Notes: a model not told the origin generated them from the letters alone. A DNA stretch of 5,846 nucleotides from Actinomycetes bacterium (GCA_021823045.1 JAKAPB010000146.1:1-5846); one strand, 5' to 3'; shown: positions 1 through 5,757, numbered from the stretch's first letter. Numbers and translations are program-made.

Positions 1-102
1 GTAAGATTCCGTCGATCGAAGCTTTCTATCTTTCAGGCCGAGCAAGAGCCCCACCACGGTGAAGAAAAGTATCGGAATCAACACGTATAGCAGATTTGAC
101 AC
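1..102 (-). CDS. Small single-pass membrane protein, N-terminal part (runs off the left edge)
   Basis: The first 34 codons are visible, starting with GTG at 102-100. The protein begins MSNLLYVLIPILFFTVVGLL, giving one hydrophobic segment at about residues 4-23, followed by a charged stretch (LKDRKLRSTESY) that would follow the stop-transfer point. This looks like a membrane-anchored protein with an uncleaved N-terminal helix; I see no signal peptidase site. The start is well supported: AAAGGAGGTG lies five bases upstream of the GTG. It lies 22 bases after the moaE stop on the same strand, so the two are probably co-transcribed. The family is not recognised, and the length is unknown because the frame is still open at base 1. 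Confidence 0.6.
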   Translation of the reverse strand, partial: MSNLLYVLIPILFFTVVGLLLGLKDRKLRSTESY

Positions 103-107
103 CTTCA

Positions 108-117
108 CACCTCCTTT
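108..117 (-). promoter_or_regulatory. Strong Shine-Dalgarno site for the membrane-protein gene
   Basis: On the minus strand this reads AAAGGAGGTG, close to a full anti-16S complement. The GGAGG core ends seven bases before the GTG at 102. It is the best ribosome binding site in the window and fixes the start of the left-edge gene. It lies in the gap between the moaE stop (125) and that GTG. Confidence 0.75.
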
Positions 118-124
118 AACTAGA

Positions 125-598
125 TTAGGTATCTTTTACCGAATTGGCACCGAGGCCCCAGTCTGAGCCGCCCATCCAGGACTCCTTTTTCCAGATCGGT
201 ACGGATTTCTTCAAAGTATCGATCAAAAAACGCGAAGCCTCATATGCCTGATCCCTGTGAGCTGCGGACACCGAAATGATGACGGTCGATTCACCTGGCG
301 TCATCTCCCCCAAGCGATGGACCACCGCAACTCTCCCCACATCTTCAAAATCGCTGAGCGCCCGTTTTGCGAGATCGGTCATCCTTTCGATTGCCACGGT
401 CTCATAGGCTTCATAGGAAAGCTTAGTCACGCCGGGCCTACCCTCTGAGAAGTCTCTAACCGTGCCCGAAAACAAAACAACGGCCCCGCAGTCCGCCAAG
501 ACCGTCCAAGAGTAAATTTTCTCCACCGATAGTTCACTCTCGGTAATCTCAACCCAGATAGCCGAATCGATGGAACTCAAACTCAAGTACTCTCCCAC
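125..598 (-). CDS. moaE: Molybdopterin synthase catalytic (large) subunit MoaE
   Basis: MoaE forms a heterotetramer with MoaD in the cytoplasm and transfers two sulfurs from the MoaD thiocarboxylate to precursor Z (cyclic pyranopterin monophosphate), making molybdopterin. The 157-residue length fits the family (about 150). Family motifs are in order: G-A-V-V-L-F-S-G-T-V-R at residues 38-48, YEAY at 62-65, VVHRLGEMTPGE at 92-103, SAAHRDQAY at 111-119, and the active-site block LIDTLKKSVPIWKKE at 125-139. K130 and K137 correspond to the two essential lysines of E. coli MoaE (K119 and K126), and H114/R115 to its HR pair. The start is uncertain: GTG at 598 has only a weak AGG upstream, while TTG at 586 has GGGAG five bases before it. 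Conserved sequence begins near residue 14, so either fits. No moaD is fused or visible. Confidence 0.95.
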   Translation of the reverse strand: MGEYLSLSSIDSAIWVEITESELSVEKIYSWTVLADCGAVVLFSGTVRDFSEGRPGVTKLSYEAYETVAIERMTDLAKRALSDFEDVGRVAVVHRLGEMTPGESTVIISVSAAHRDQAYEASRFLIDTLKKSVPIWKKESWMGGSDWGLGANSVKDT

Positions 599-607
599 TT
601 TCGCCTA

Positions 608-650
608 GAAATTGAAACGCGACCGAAACGACGCTGGATCGAAATTGAAA
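608..650. repeat. Spaced direct repeat GAAATTGAAA (two copies)
   Basis: GAAATTGAAA occurs at 608-617 and again at 641-650, a start-to-start distance of 33 bp, about three helical turns. The copies lie 10 and 43 bases upstream of the annotated moaE GTG. This spacing would suit a regulator binding on one DNA face, but A-rich decamers can recur by chance, so the operator reading is only an inference. Confidence 0.35.
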
Positions 651-714
651 TAACAATGAAGAGCTTAATCTCGGCAAAGCGTCGACCTCAATGCAATTAC
701 ACCAATCTCTCATT

Positions 715-748
715 ATTTCTCCACGATCCAAATTTCTCCACGATCCAA
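715..748. repeat. Perfect 17-bp tandem duplication
   Basis: The unit ATTTCTCCACGATCCAA occurs twice without a gap or mismatch, at 715-731 and 732-748. The next two bases (AT) match the start of a third copy before similarity ends. It lies about 70-100 bases upstream of the DUF2342 ATG and about 120 bases upstream of moaE. A recent slippage duplication or a doubled operator are both possible. Confidence 0.85.
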
Positions 749-805
749 ATCGACCTGTGAGAGCCACCCGGATAAGTATCCGGTACTTAAATCGCACAGT
801 TGATT

Positions 806-811
806 TAGCAT
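806..811 (+). promoter_or_regulatory. Candidate -10 box for a leaderless DUF2342 transcript
   Basis: TAGCAT fits the actinobacterial -10 pattern TANNNT and ends six bases before the ATG at 818, so transcription would start at or next to the start codon. This agrees with the absence of any Shine-Dalgarno site there. No good -35 hexamer is visible at the usual spacing. Short motifs like this are common by chance. Confidence 0.35.
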
Positions 812-817
812 GTAGTA

Positions 818-2044
818 ATGAGCGGCAATATTCCAAGCGGGTCAAACCCTTTTGAGTTCTTCATGCGTTCGATGCTCGGGGGACAGGTTGGATCGTTGTT
901 CCCAGAAGGCTCAGACTTTAGATGGGACATGGTCGTATCCATGGCGAATCTAGCCGTAGTCGGCCTAGACAACTCAATCCTGCAAGTAAACGTCGAGCCA
1001 ACCACCCGTATAAAGGTCGAATCACTCTTCGACATAGTCGACATGCACCTTGATTCCCTTGAAATGATGCCGGCTTTGCCAAAAGCAGACCGGCGCATAT
1101 CACTTTTTCAAAGGACGACCTGGTTGCAAGAGTCATTGAATCGGTGGAAGCCACTCCTAAACGAGTTACTCAACGCGCTTACTCCGCCGGGAGGAAACTC
1201 AGAGGAATTCAACCCCTTCGGGACCGACCCAGCCGAACAATCGGCTGATTCACCAATGGAAAGAATGATGGCGATGATGCAGAAAATAGCTGCACCGGCT
1301 CTGGTCGCCTCGCAGATCGGCTGGGCCGTAGGTGAGCTATCGAAAAGCGCTCTCGGTCAACTCGACCTACCCATTCCGCGAGAGACAAAGGGAGGGATCG
1401 AACTCATTCCAGAAAATATCGAGTCATTCGCCGAGGCAAACCAGATTGAAGTCGATCACCTTTATATATGGGTTATGGTGAGGGAGCTGATCCACTTAGC
1501 GATTATCAACTCCGTTGCGGTGAAGGATCGACTCGACTTTCTCATAAGGCTGCATATAGCGGATTCCCACTCGGCACTAAGTAGCGCAATGCAGAACCTC
1601 TCACAAATTGACCCGACCGACTCCGAAGCAATGCAGAATTTTCTGACCAACCCTTCGGCACTCGTCGCAGGGGGTCACTCGGAGGCTCAAAAACTCTCTC
1701 AGAACGACTTCCAGGCCCTGCTTGCTTTGATAGAGGGGATGGTCGACTACCAGAGTCGAATCTTGGCTGAAGCAATTTTTGGTGATTTTGCCCAGATCGA
1801 AGGCGCTACAAAGCAAAACCTGCTTGATCCATCCAACACCTCCCTTACCGTCGCTTCGCTCCTTGGGATTTCCATTACCGCAGAGACACTAGAAAGGGGC
1901 GCCGCCTTCATCTCAGGGGTCCTGGAAAGGGATGGCGGCCAAAAACTCTCCGCACTCTGGAACAGTCCCGAGATGCTCCCAACTCCGGCAGAGATCGATG
2001 CACCTGGCCTTTGGCTGGCGAGGATCGAATACATTGACACATGA
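818..2044 (+). CDS. DUF2342 / zincin-like metalloprotease-family protein (TIGR03624-type putative hydrolase)
   Basis: This 408-residue protein matches, from memory, the actinobacterial DUF2342 (Zincin_2) family annotated as zinc-dependent metalloprotease or putative hydrolase. Signs are an N-terminal NPFEFF and FRWDMVVSMA block (11-42), a central helical part with AALVASQIGWAVGELS-like sequence (159-175), the IPRETKGGIELIPENIESFAEA region (186-207), the zincin-type helix IWVMVRELIHLA (217-228), LLALIEGMVDY (301-311) and a C-terminal SPEMLPTPAEIDAPG block (383-397). Candidate catalytic residues are R222-E223-xx-H226 and E306. The first His of HExxH is Arg here; I recall REAAH at this site in many relatives, so this is probably a subfamily trait rather than decay. 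No signal peptide or membrane segment is seen, so it is probably cytoplasmic. No Shine-Dalgarno precedes the ATG. The substrate is unknown. Confidence 0.85.
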   Translation: MSGNIPSGSNPFEFFMRSMLGGQVGSLFPEGSDFRWDMVVSMANLAVVGLDNSILQVNVEPTTRIKVESLFDIVDMHLDSLEMMPALPKADRRISLFQRTTWLQESLNRWKPLLNELLNALTPPGGNSEEFNPFGTDPAEQSADSPMERMMAMMQKIAAPALVASQIGWAVGELSKSALGQLDLPIPRETKGGIELIPENIESFAEANQIEVDHLYIWVMVRELIHLAIINSVAVKDRLDFLIRLHIADSHSALSSAMQNLSQIDPTDSEAMQNFLTNPSALVAGGHSEAQKLSQNDFQALLALIEGMVDYQSRILAEAIFGDFAQIEGATKQNLLDPSNTSLTVASLLGISITAETLERGAAFISGVLERDGGQKLSALWNSPEMLPTPAEIDAPGLWLARIEYIDT

Positions 2045-2069
2045 GCCTTCGGCGTAAGTTAATTTCACC

Positions 2070-2098
2070 ACTCTGAGTGAAATACTCTCACTCAGAGT
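2070..2098 (+). terminator. Perfect 11-bp hairpin between the two plus-strand genes (no T-tract)
   Basis: ACTCTGAGTGA (2070-2080) is the exact reverse complement of TCACTCAGAGT (2088-2098), with a seven-base loop AATACTC. It starts 26 bases after the DUF2342 stop codon. There is no T-run after it, so a classic intrinsic terminator is doubtful, although U-less hairpins are often proposed as terminators in actinobacteria. It also contains the GTG at 2077, the earliest possible start of the next gene. It could therefore act as a 3' stabiliser, an attenuator or an operator instead. Confidence 0.45.
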
Positions 2099-2121
2099 AT
2101 CAAGCTGAGTTGGAATGTGCC

Positions 2122-2127
2122 GATAAT
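2122..2127 (+). promoter_or_regulatory. Candidate -10 box for the acidic protein gene
   Basis: GATAAT differs from TATAAT at one base and ends six bases before the ATG at 2134. This is the same geometry as the TAGCAT box before the DUF2342 ATG, and would give a leaderless mRNA starting after the 2070-2098 hairpin. No clear -35 element is present, so this is weak on its own. Confidence 0.3.
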
Positions 2128-2133
2128 CTACCT

Positions 2134-3213
2134 ATGGTGAATCGGTCTTCGAGTTCTGTGAATTACGGCTGGGTTGCGGAAATGAGCGACCCATCCCTTG
2201 GAGAGCTCCGGAATAGTCCTAGTAAATCCGGCCGCATCTTGAGCTGGATAGATGGGGAATTCGATTCTGTCCCCAACTCTGGGAAAGCGCCGACTGGAGC
2301 CGCTTCGCCATCCATGCCACTTTCGGCCCAGCTCCCCGAGCATGGCGAATCGGGCAAACCGACAAATGTGGTATTTGTCACGTTTTCACCCTTTGGTGGA
2401 TCAGAGGAGGACTCGATGGGGCAGATTAGTGGCGGCTGGCTAGATGGCAGCGAGAAGTACGGACTAGCTTCCAACGAAAGCTGGTTACCTACAGAGGCAG
2501 AGGCGCCGTTTCTCTACAGCCTTGGTGACGCCGGCGACACACTAGATGATTTCGGCAACTCAGACTCCGCTTTCGACCTTTCGCAGGGAACTACCCTGCT
2601 AGACACGGCCCCTGAAACAACCATCTTCCCGAGCGTCAATAGTTTCGACACGACCAACGACTCAAAGCGCGCCTCCTCTTCAGACCCATGGCTAAGGTTT
2701 AGGGCAAGGAGGGACGAGTTGGCCGAAGAAGCACAAAACGAGATTTTAGAGGCCATTGATTCCCCCAAAGCCCCAGAGCCGGAAAGACGGCGGCCAAGGG
2801 AGTCTTTCTGGGATATCCTGGACCGTACGGCACAGCTGGCTGTGATTGGCGGCCCCAAGGTGCAGCTTCCGGTTAGTTTCGAAGTCGACGTTCCGAGCGC
2901 CGATATTCACAACCCAGGTCAAATGGTCTCCCAAGCGAGTTACGTGTCCCAGGTGCAGGCCAACGCCGAAGAAATGACCGGCTCGTTCCCACAGGTAACA
3001 ACCCTAGATGAAACGGATCTGCCTGAATCCGAGGCAAACGAAGACCCACTCGAGAATCACCCATACTTCGATAACCTAGAGAAAAAGCATGAGGCATTTC
3101 AGGCGTCTGGATCTATAGACACCGACCTCGAGAAGGGCCACAAAAAGATCTGGCACCGTCAGAGCGATGACGTCTCCATAACTTCTAAGAAGTTTCGCAA
3201 GCGCAAGAACTAG
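2134..3213 (+). CDS. Acidic Ser/Asp/Glu-rich protein of unknown function
   Basis: I do not recognise this protein. The frame is open from GTG 2077 (378 residues). I chose ATG 2134 (359 residues) because the GTG sits inside the 2070-2098 hairpin and has no ribosome site. ATG 2182, with a weak GCGGA just before it, is a third option. Numbered from the GTG, residues 30-200 are low in complexity and rich in Ser, Gly, Asp, Glu and Pro, suggesting disorder. Residues 203-228 (beginning DPWLRFRARRDELAEEAQNE) look like an amphipathic helix. Residues 243-268 (beginning SFWDILDRTAQLAVIGGPKV) are the most ordered-looking part. The C-terminus is strongly basic (KKFRKRKN). There is no signal peptide, membrane helix or enzyme motif. 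It follows the DUF2342 gene by about 90 bases and its stop overlaps that of the convergent gene. An adaptor or substrate role is speculation. Confidence 0.6.
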   Translation: MVNRSSSSVNYGWVAEMSDPSLGELRNSPSKSGRILSWIDGEFDSVPNSGKAPTGAASPSMPLSAQLPEHGESGKPTNVVFVTFSPFGGSEEDSMGQISGGWLDGSEKYGLASNESWLPTEAEAPFLYSLGDAGDTLDDFGNSDSAFDLSQGTTLLDTAPETTIFPSVNSFDTTNDSKRASSSDPWLRFRARRDELAEEAQNEILEAIDSPKAPEPERRRPRESFWDILDRTAQLAVIGGPKVQLPVSFEVDVPSADIHNPGQMVSQASYVSQVQANAEEMTGSFPQVTTLDETDLPESEANEDPLENHPYFDNLEKKHEAFQASGSIDTDLEKGHKKIWHRQSDDVSITSKKFRKRKN

Positions 3214-3479
3214 GCCTCTTCGAAGGATTCGGCCGCACCCATCTCCCATTCACATCCGATACCTTCGCGCTCTGCGTCCCGGACGGTGCGTTCCTTGTTT
3301 CTCCGAAACTGTGGATCATGGGGAGGCAGCATAAGGAGACGGCTCAGTACCCTCTGGCGAAAATCATCGACCAGCTTCCTCTCTCCCGAAAGGTACTTAA
3401 CCTCCCAATGAGGGGCCACCGGTCCTAGGTAGACGACCTTTGCCCGTGCGCGGATCGGTTGTGGTACGACCTCTTCCAC
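3210..3479 (-). CDS. Small conserved-looking protein, function unknown
   Basis: This gene encodes 89 residues from GTG 3479. That start is preferred over TTG 3491 because GGAGGG lies four bases upstream. The sequence looks folded and gene-like: VVYLGPVAPHWEVKY near the N-terminus, then DDFRQRVLSRLLMLPPHDPQ, then FRRNKERTVRDAEREGI with alternating basic and acidic residues typical of an exposed helix, and an acidic end (AAESFEEA). There is no membrane segment or Cys cluster. I cannot name the family. Its start overlaps the stop of the upstream small ORF by one base (TAGTG), suggesting coupled translation, and it is the last gene of the VWA operon. Its stop overlaps the convergent acidic-protein gene by 4 bp. 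Confidence 0.65.
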   Translation of the reverse strand: MEEVVPQPIRARAKVVYLGPVAPHWEVKYLSGERKLVDDFRQRVLSRLLMLPPHDPQFRRNKERTVRDAEREGIGCEWEMGAAESFEEA

Positions 3480-3667
3480 TAATCCCTCCAATGGTACTTC
3501 GCCAACTTGCAGTCGGCTAACGGTAACAGACTAGCTGGTGGCCAGCGCATATAAAGCCACAGAAGGCTCGCCTGGGTCCCAAGCCCTCCCCCTTGACCTA
3601 TTACCCGTTGTCCGTCATCGCGAAAGACGAAAGCCGGAAAATCTGGCAACCCACTAGGTTCGCCCAT
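3479..3667 (-). CDS. Small hypothetical protein translationally linked to the next gene
   Basis: This is a 62-residue ORF from ATG 3667; TTG 3685 would give 68. Neither start has a good ribosome site. The protein is Gly/Leu/Trp-rich, with PDFPAFVFRDDGQRVIGQGG, then GLGTQASLLWLYMRWPPASL and a short end KYHWRD. It is not hydrophobic enough over one stretch to be a clear membrane helix. The stop TAG shares its G with the GTG of the downstream gene, the main argument that it is translated. It may be a short intact gene or the 3' remnant of a longer one, because the same frame stays open upstream except for one TAG at 3706-3704. Confidence 0.4.
   Translation of the reverse strand: MGEPSGLPDFPAFVFRDDGQRVIGQGGGLGTQASLLWLYMRWPPASLLPLADCKLAKYHWRD
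3484..3489 (-). promoter_or_regulatory. Shine-Dalgarno site deciding the start of the 89-residue gene
   Basis: The minus strand reads GGAGGG, then ATTA, then GTG at 3479. This places a strong ribosome site at a short but usable distance from that GTG and inside the coding sequence of the upstream small ORF. It favours the GTG over the TTG at 3491, which overlaps the site. Confidence 0.6.
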
Positions 3668-3795
3668 TATCGATAAGGCTCTCAAGGACGAGTTCGCTGT
3701 TTCCTAGAGCTTCGACGGGTCGGAGTTGGCGAAAGACCCAAAAAGCCAACAGCCTAAGTTAGCTAAGCGCCCTTTGTGGTATAGACCGTCGTCGC

Positions 3796-5757
3796 CTAGA
3801 GTGAAGTCCTACGATTTTTGAGGAAATCAACCAGCACGAAATCACCGAGTTTGGCTCCACTGGTATAGAACACCCGCCCACCATTTGCCCTTACCAACTT
3901 ATCCATAAACCTTCTGAGTTGATCGTCGGCGTCCAGCACGAAACTATTGATTGCAATCCCGCCGCTGGTACATTTATTTACCTCGGAGAGTGTCGCCCTT
4001 AGAGTCTCCGGTGCGGGAGGATAGGAGAAAAAAATCTCGCCGGACGGAAGCACATGGGAGGTCGGTTCGCCGTCGGTCACCAAAATAATCTGCTTTGTCC
4101 CTTTTTGTCCTTTCAGCATCTTCCGTCCGAGGGCCAAGGCATGGGCAATATTTGTCCCATAGACGTAATCCCAGGTAACCGAGGGTAGTTCCGCAATCGG
4201 AATTTCTCGGGCCACCTCTGAAAATCCCACCAGCGCAAAAAAGTCCCGCGGAAATTTAGATCTAACAAGGCTAGAGAGCGCTACCGCAACCTTCTTGGCT
4301 GGAAGGAAGTTATCTCGGAGCGGCATTGACAGGGAAAGATCCAACAGAAGCACAGTGGCTGTCGACACTGTGGCTTCGGTCCTTTCTATCTCGAAGTCAT
4401 CTGCCGACAGCTTGATCGGGAAACCCGCCCCTTGACGCAGAGATGCGTTCCTTAGTGTCTGATTAATGTTGAGGTTGAAACTATCTCCGTATTCATATGC
4501 TTTGGTTTGGTATTCGAGATCTGGCCCTAACCCCGACCTCCAGGATGGATGCTCCCCCAGGCCGGAATGCTTGAGCTTCGAAAAGAGCTCCTTAAGGGCG
4601 CTGTCCGCAATGTGCCTAAGCCCCTTAGGCGAAATGCGGAGAAAACCTTCCTTATTGTCAATTAACCCCGCTTCTTTTAGAGACTTCGCTAGCTCGGCTA
4701 GCTCGGCAAGGGATTTACCTGCGTCTTCACCTAGGAGGTCTCCAACTCCCGAAAGGTCGACGTCTGCCAGGGAGGCAGGAGATGGCGGATTTTTAAAGAA
4801 TGCCTCTAATTGGTCGATTCTCGTCAGTTCGGAAAAAAGGTCTCCGACCTCGCCGAGCGAAACGTCCTGATTACCTCGCAAACCTACCGGACGACCACTC
4901 GGATTGTAACCCATTTGGGACAAATTCTCCGAAAGCATATCTAGCTGCCAAGCAAGGTCCAAGTCTTCAAGCAACTCTTCAAAAAGTTCCGCCAGTTCCA
5001 GTCGCTGTTGGTCGTCCAGTGACTCCATAAACGATGCCATTGCCGCTGCTTGTCTTGCCAAAAGGTCCAAGAGTTCATCGAGCGTCGAGACTCCAGGAAA
5101 CATGTCGCCGTACTTCTCTTTAAAATGAGAAAAATCATCGCTTACATCGATGCCCTCGGCTCGTTTTGAAAGCAGCTCATTAAGCTCTCCTAGCATCTGA
5201 GCTAATCTCTGCCTCTGCTTGGGACCCATATTCGAAAGCGATCCCTTCATCTGAGAGAAGGTCGACTCTATTAGTTGCTCCCTGAGCCCGCTTATCAGCT
5301 CCTCTAGCCGCTGCTTTGCCGGTTGAGAATAGAACTCATAACCCTGCAGGTCCCTAATTCGCTGAGCAAGGTCATCAGACATCGCTGATAGCTCGAGTCT
5401 CTTTCGCTCGAAAGCCAATCTGTCTTGCTCGTTGGCTAGAAGCTCGGCCTCGTCAAGTGCCCGCTCCTCCATGGCAACTATCTCGTCGATTTCATCTTTT
5501 ATCGAGTCGTAAATCGAAGAAAGGTTTCTCGACCCAAGGAGTTGAGCTCGCCTCTGCCGAAGATTCTCAATCATCTCGCTGAGACCCTGTACTCTGGTGC
5601 CGTCCGGCCTGGTAAAGCCCTTGCTCATCAGGTCCCTTAATGCCGAAGCTACGTCTCCGTTATAAAGAAGATCGTCGGAAAGCTGATCGAAGATGAAATT
5701 GCCATCGACCGATTCACCTTCCTGGCTGCCGTCCCACTTCGAATAGAGGTATCTCAA
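3796..5757 (-). CDS. VWA-domain protein of the CoxE/Rv0959 type, probable partner of a MoxR-like AAA+ ATPase
   Basis: The frame is open from TTG 5805 (669 residues, numbering used here). I place the start at TTG 5757 (653 residues) because relatives begin with an RYxY-like motif, matching RYLYSKWDG at 18-26, and a G-run lies six bases upstream. Residues 40-300 are mostly long Leu/Glu/Gln/Arg-rich helices, likely coiled coil. GLIDNKEGFLRISPKGLRHI (380-399) is a winged-helix-like segment also seen, from memory, in mycobacterial Rv0959 (about 672 residues). The C-terminal VWA domain (about 480-650) has an intact MIDAS: D489-L-S491-L-S493, T551 and D578 (VTDGEPT). Such proteins bind a divalent metal and a partner and usually act with a MoxR or Mg-chelatase-like ATPase as a chaperone that remodels client enzymes. 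There is no signal peptide, so it is cytoplasmic. The client is unknown. Confidence 0.9.
   Translation of the reverse strand: MRYLYSKWDGSQEGESVDGNFIFDQLSDDLLYNGDVASALRDLMSKGFTRPDGTRVQGLSEMIENLRQRRAQLLGSRNLSSIYDSIKDEIDEIVAMEERALDEAELLANEQDRLAFERKRLELSAMSDDLAQRIRDLQGYEFYSQPAKQRLEELISGLREQLIESTFSQMKGSLSNMGPKQRQRLAQMLGELNELLSKRAEGIDVSDDFSHFKEKYGDMFPGVSTLDELLDLLARQAAAMASFMESLDDQQRLELAELFEELLEDLDLAWQLDMLSENLSQMGYNPSGRPVGLRGNQDVSLGEVGDLFSELTRIDQLEAFFKNPPSPASLADVDLSGVGDLLGEDAGKSLAELAELAKSLKEAGLIDNKEGFLRISPKGLRHIADSALKELFSKLKHSGLGEHPSWRSGLGPDLEYQTKAYEYGDSFNLNINQTLRNASLRQGAGFPIKLSADDFEIERTEATVSTATVLLLDLSLSMPLRDNFLPAKKVAVALSSLVRSKFPRDFFALVGFSEVAREIPIAELPSVTWDYVYGTNIAHALALGRKMLKGQKGTKQIILVTDGEPTSHVLPSGEIFFSYPPAPETLRATLSEVNKCTSGGIAINSFVLDADDQLRRFMDKLVRANGGRVFYTSGAKLGDFVLVDFLKNRRTSL

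Larger units (their letters stand above)
599..817. promoter_or_regulatory. Divergent intergenic region between moaE and the DUF2342 gene
   Basis: These 219 bases hold no convincing gene. They separate moaE (leftward) from the DUF2342 gene (rightward) and must carry or lack the promoters for both. Visible inside are two copies of GAAATTGAAA with 33-bp periodicity, a perfect 17-bp tandem duplication and a candidate -10 box just before the plus-strand ATG. I could not find a convincing -35/-10 pair for moaE. Confidence 0.5.

Noticed and set aside
257..448. 63-codon plus-strand ORF inside moaE
   Set aside because: It lies wholly antisense to a clearly conserved moaE, and its Cys/His-rich sequence is the mirror of MoaE codons.
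549..845. 98-codon minus-strand ORF spanning the intergenic region
   Set aside because: It overlaps moaE in another frame and the DUF2342 start. Its N-terminal part merely translates the tandem repeat and promoter region, and its composition is not protein-like.
2163..2474. 103-codon minus-strand ORF opposite the acidic-protein gene
   Set aside because: It is a typical antisense shadow of a Ser/Pro/Gly-rich gene. The plus-strand frame is over three times longer and ends cleanly against the convergent gene.
3720..3795. Search for an intrinsic terminator after the VWA gene
   Set aside because: The minus strand has a short T-run in GGCTTTTTGGG but no convincing stem before it, so I do not call a terminator.
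4683..4708. Short repeated GCTAGCTCG-like units
   Set aside because: They encode the LAELAELAK helix of the VWA protein; the repetition is explained by the amino-acid pattern and is not an independent DNA element.
4466..4870. 134-codon plus-strand ORF inside the VWA gene
   Set aside because: It is antisense to a well-supported VWA protein with intact motifs; its Ser/Arg/Pro-rich sequence is the complement of Glu/Leu-rich codons.
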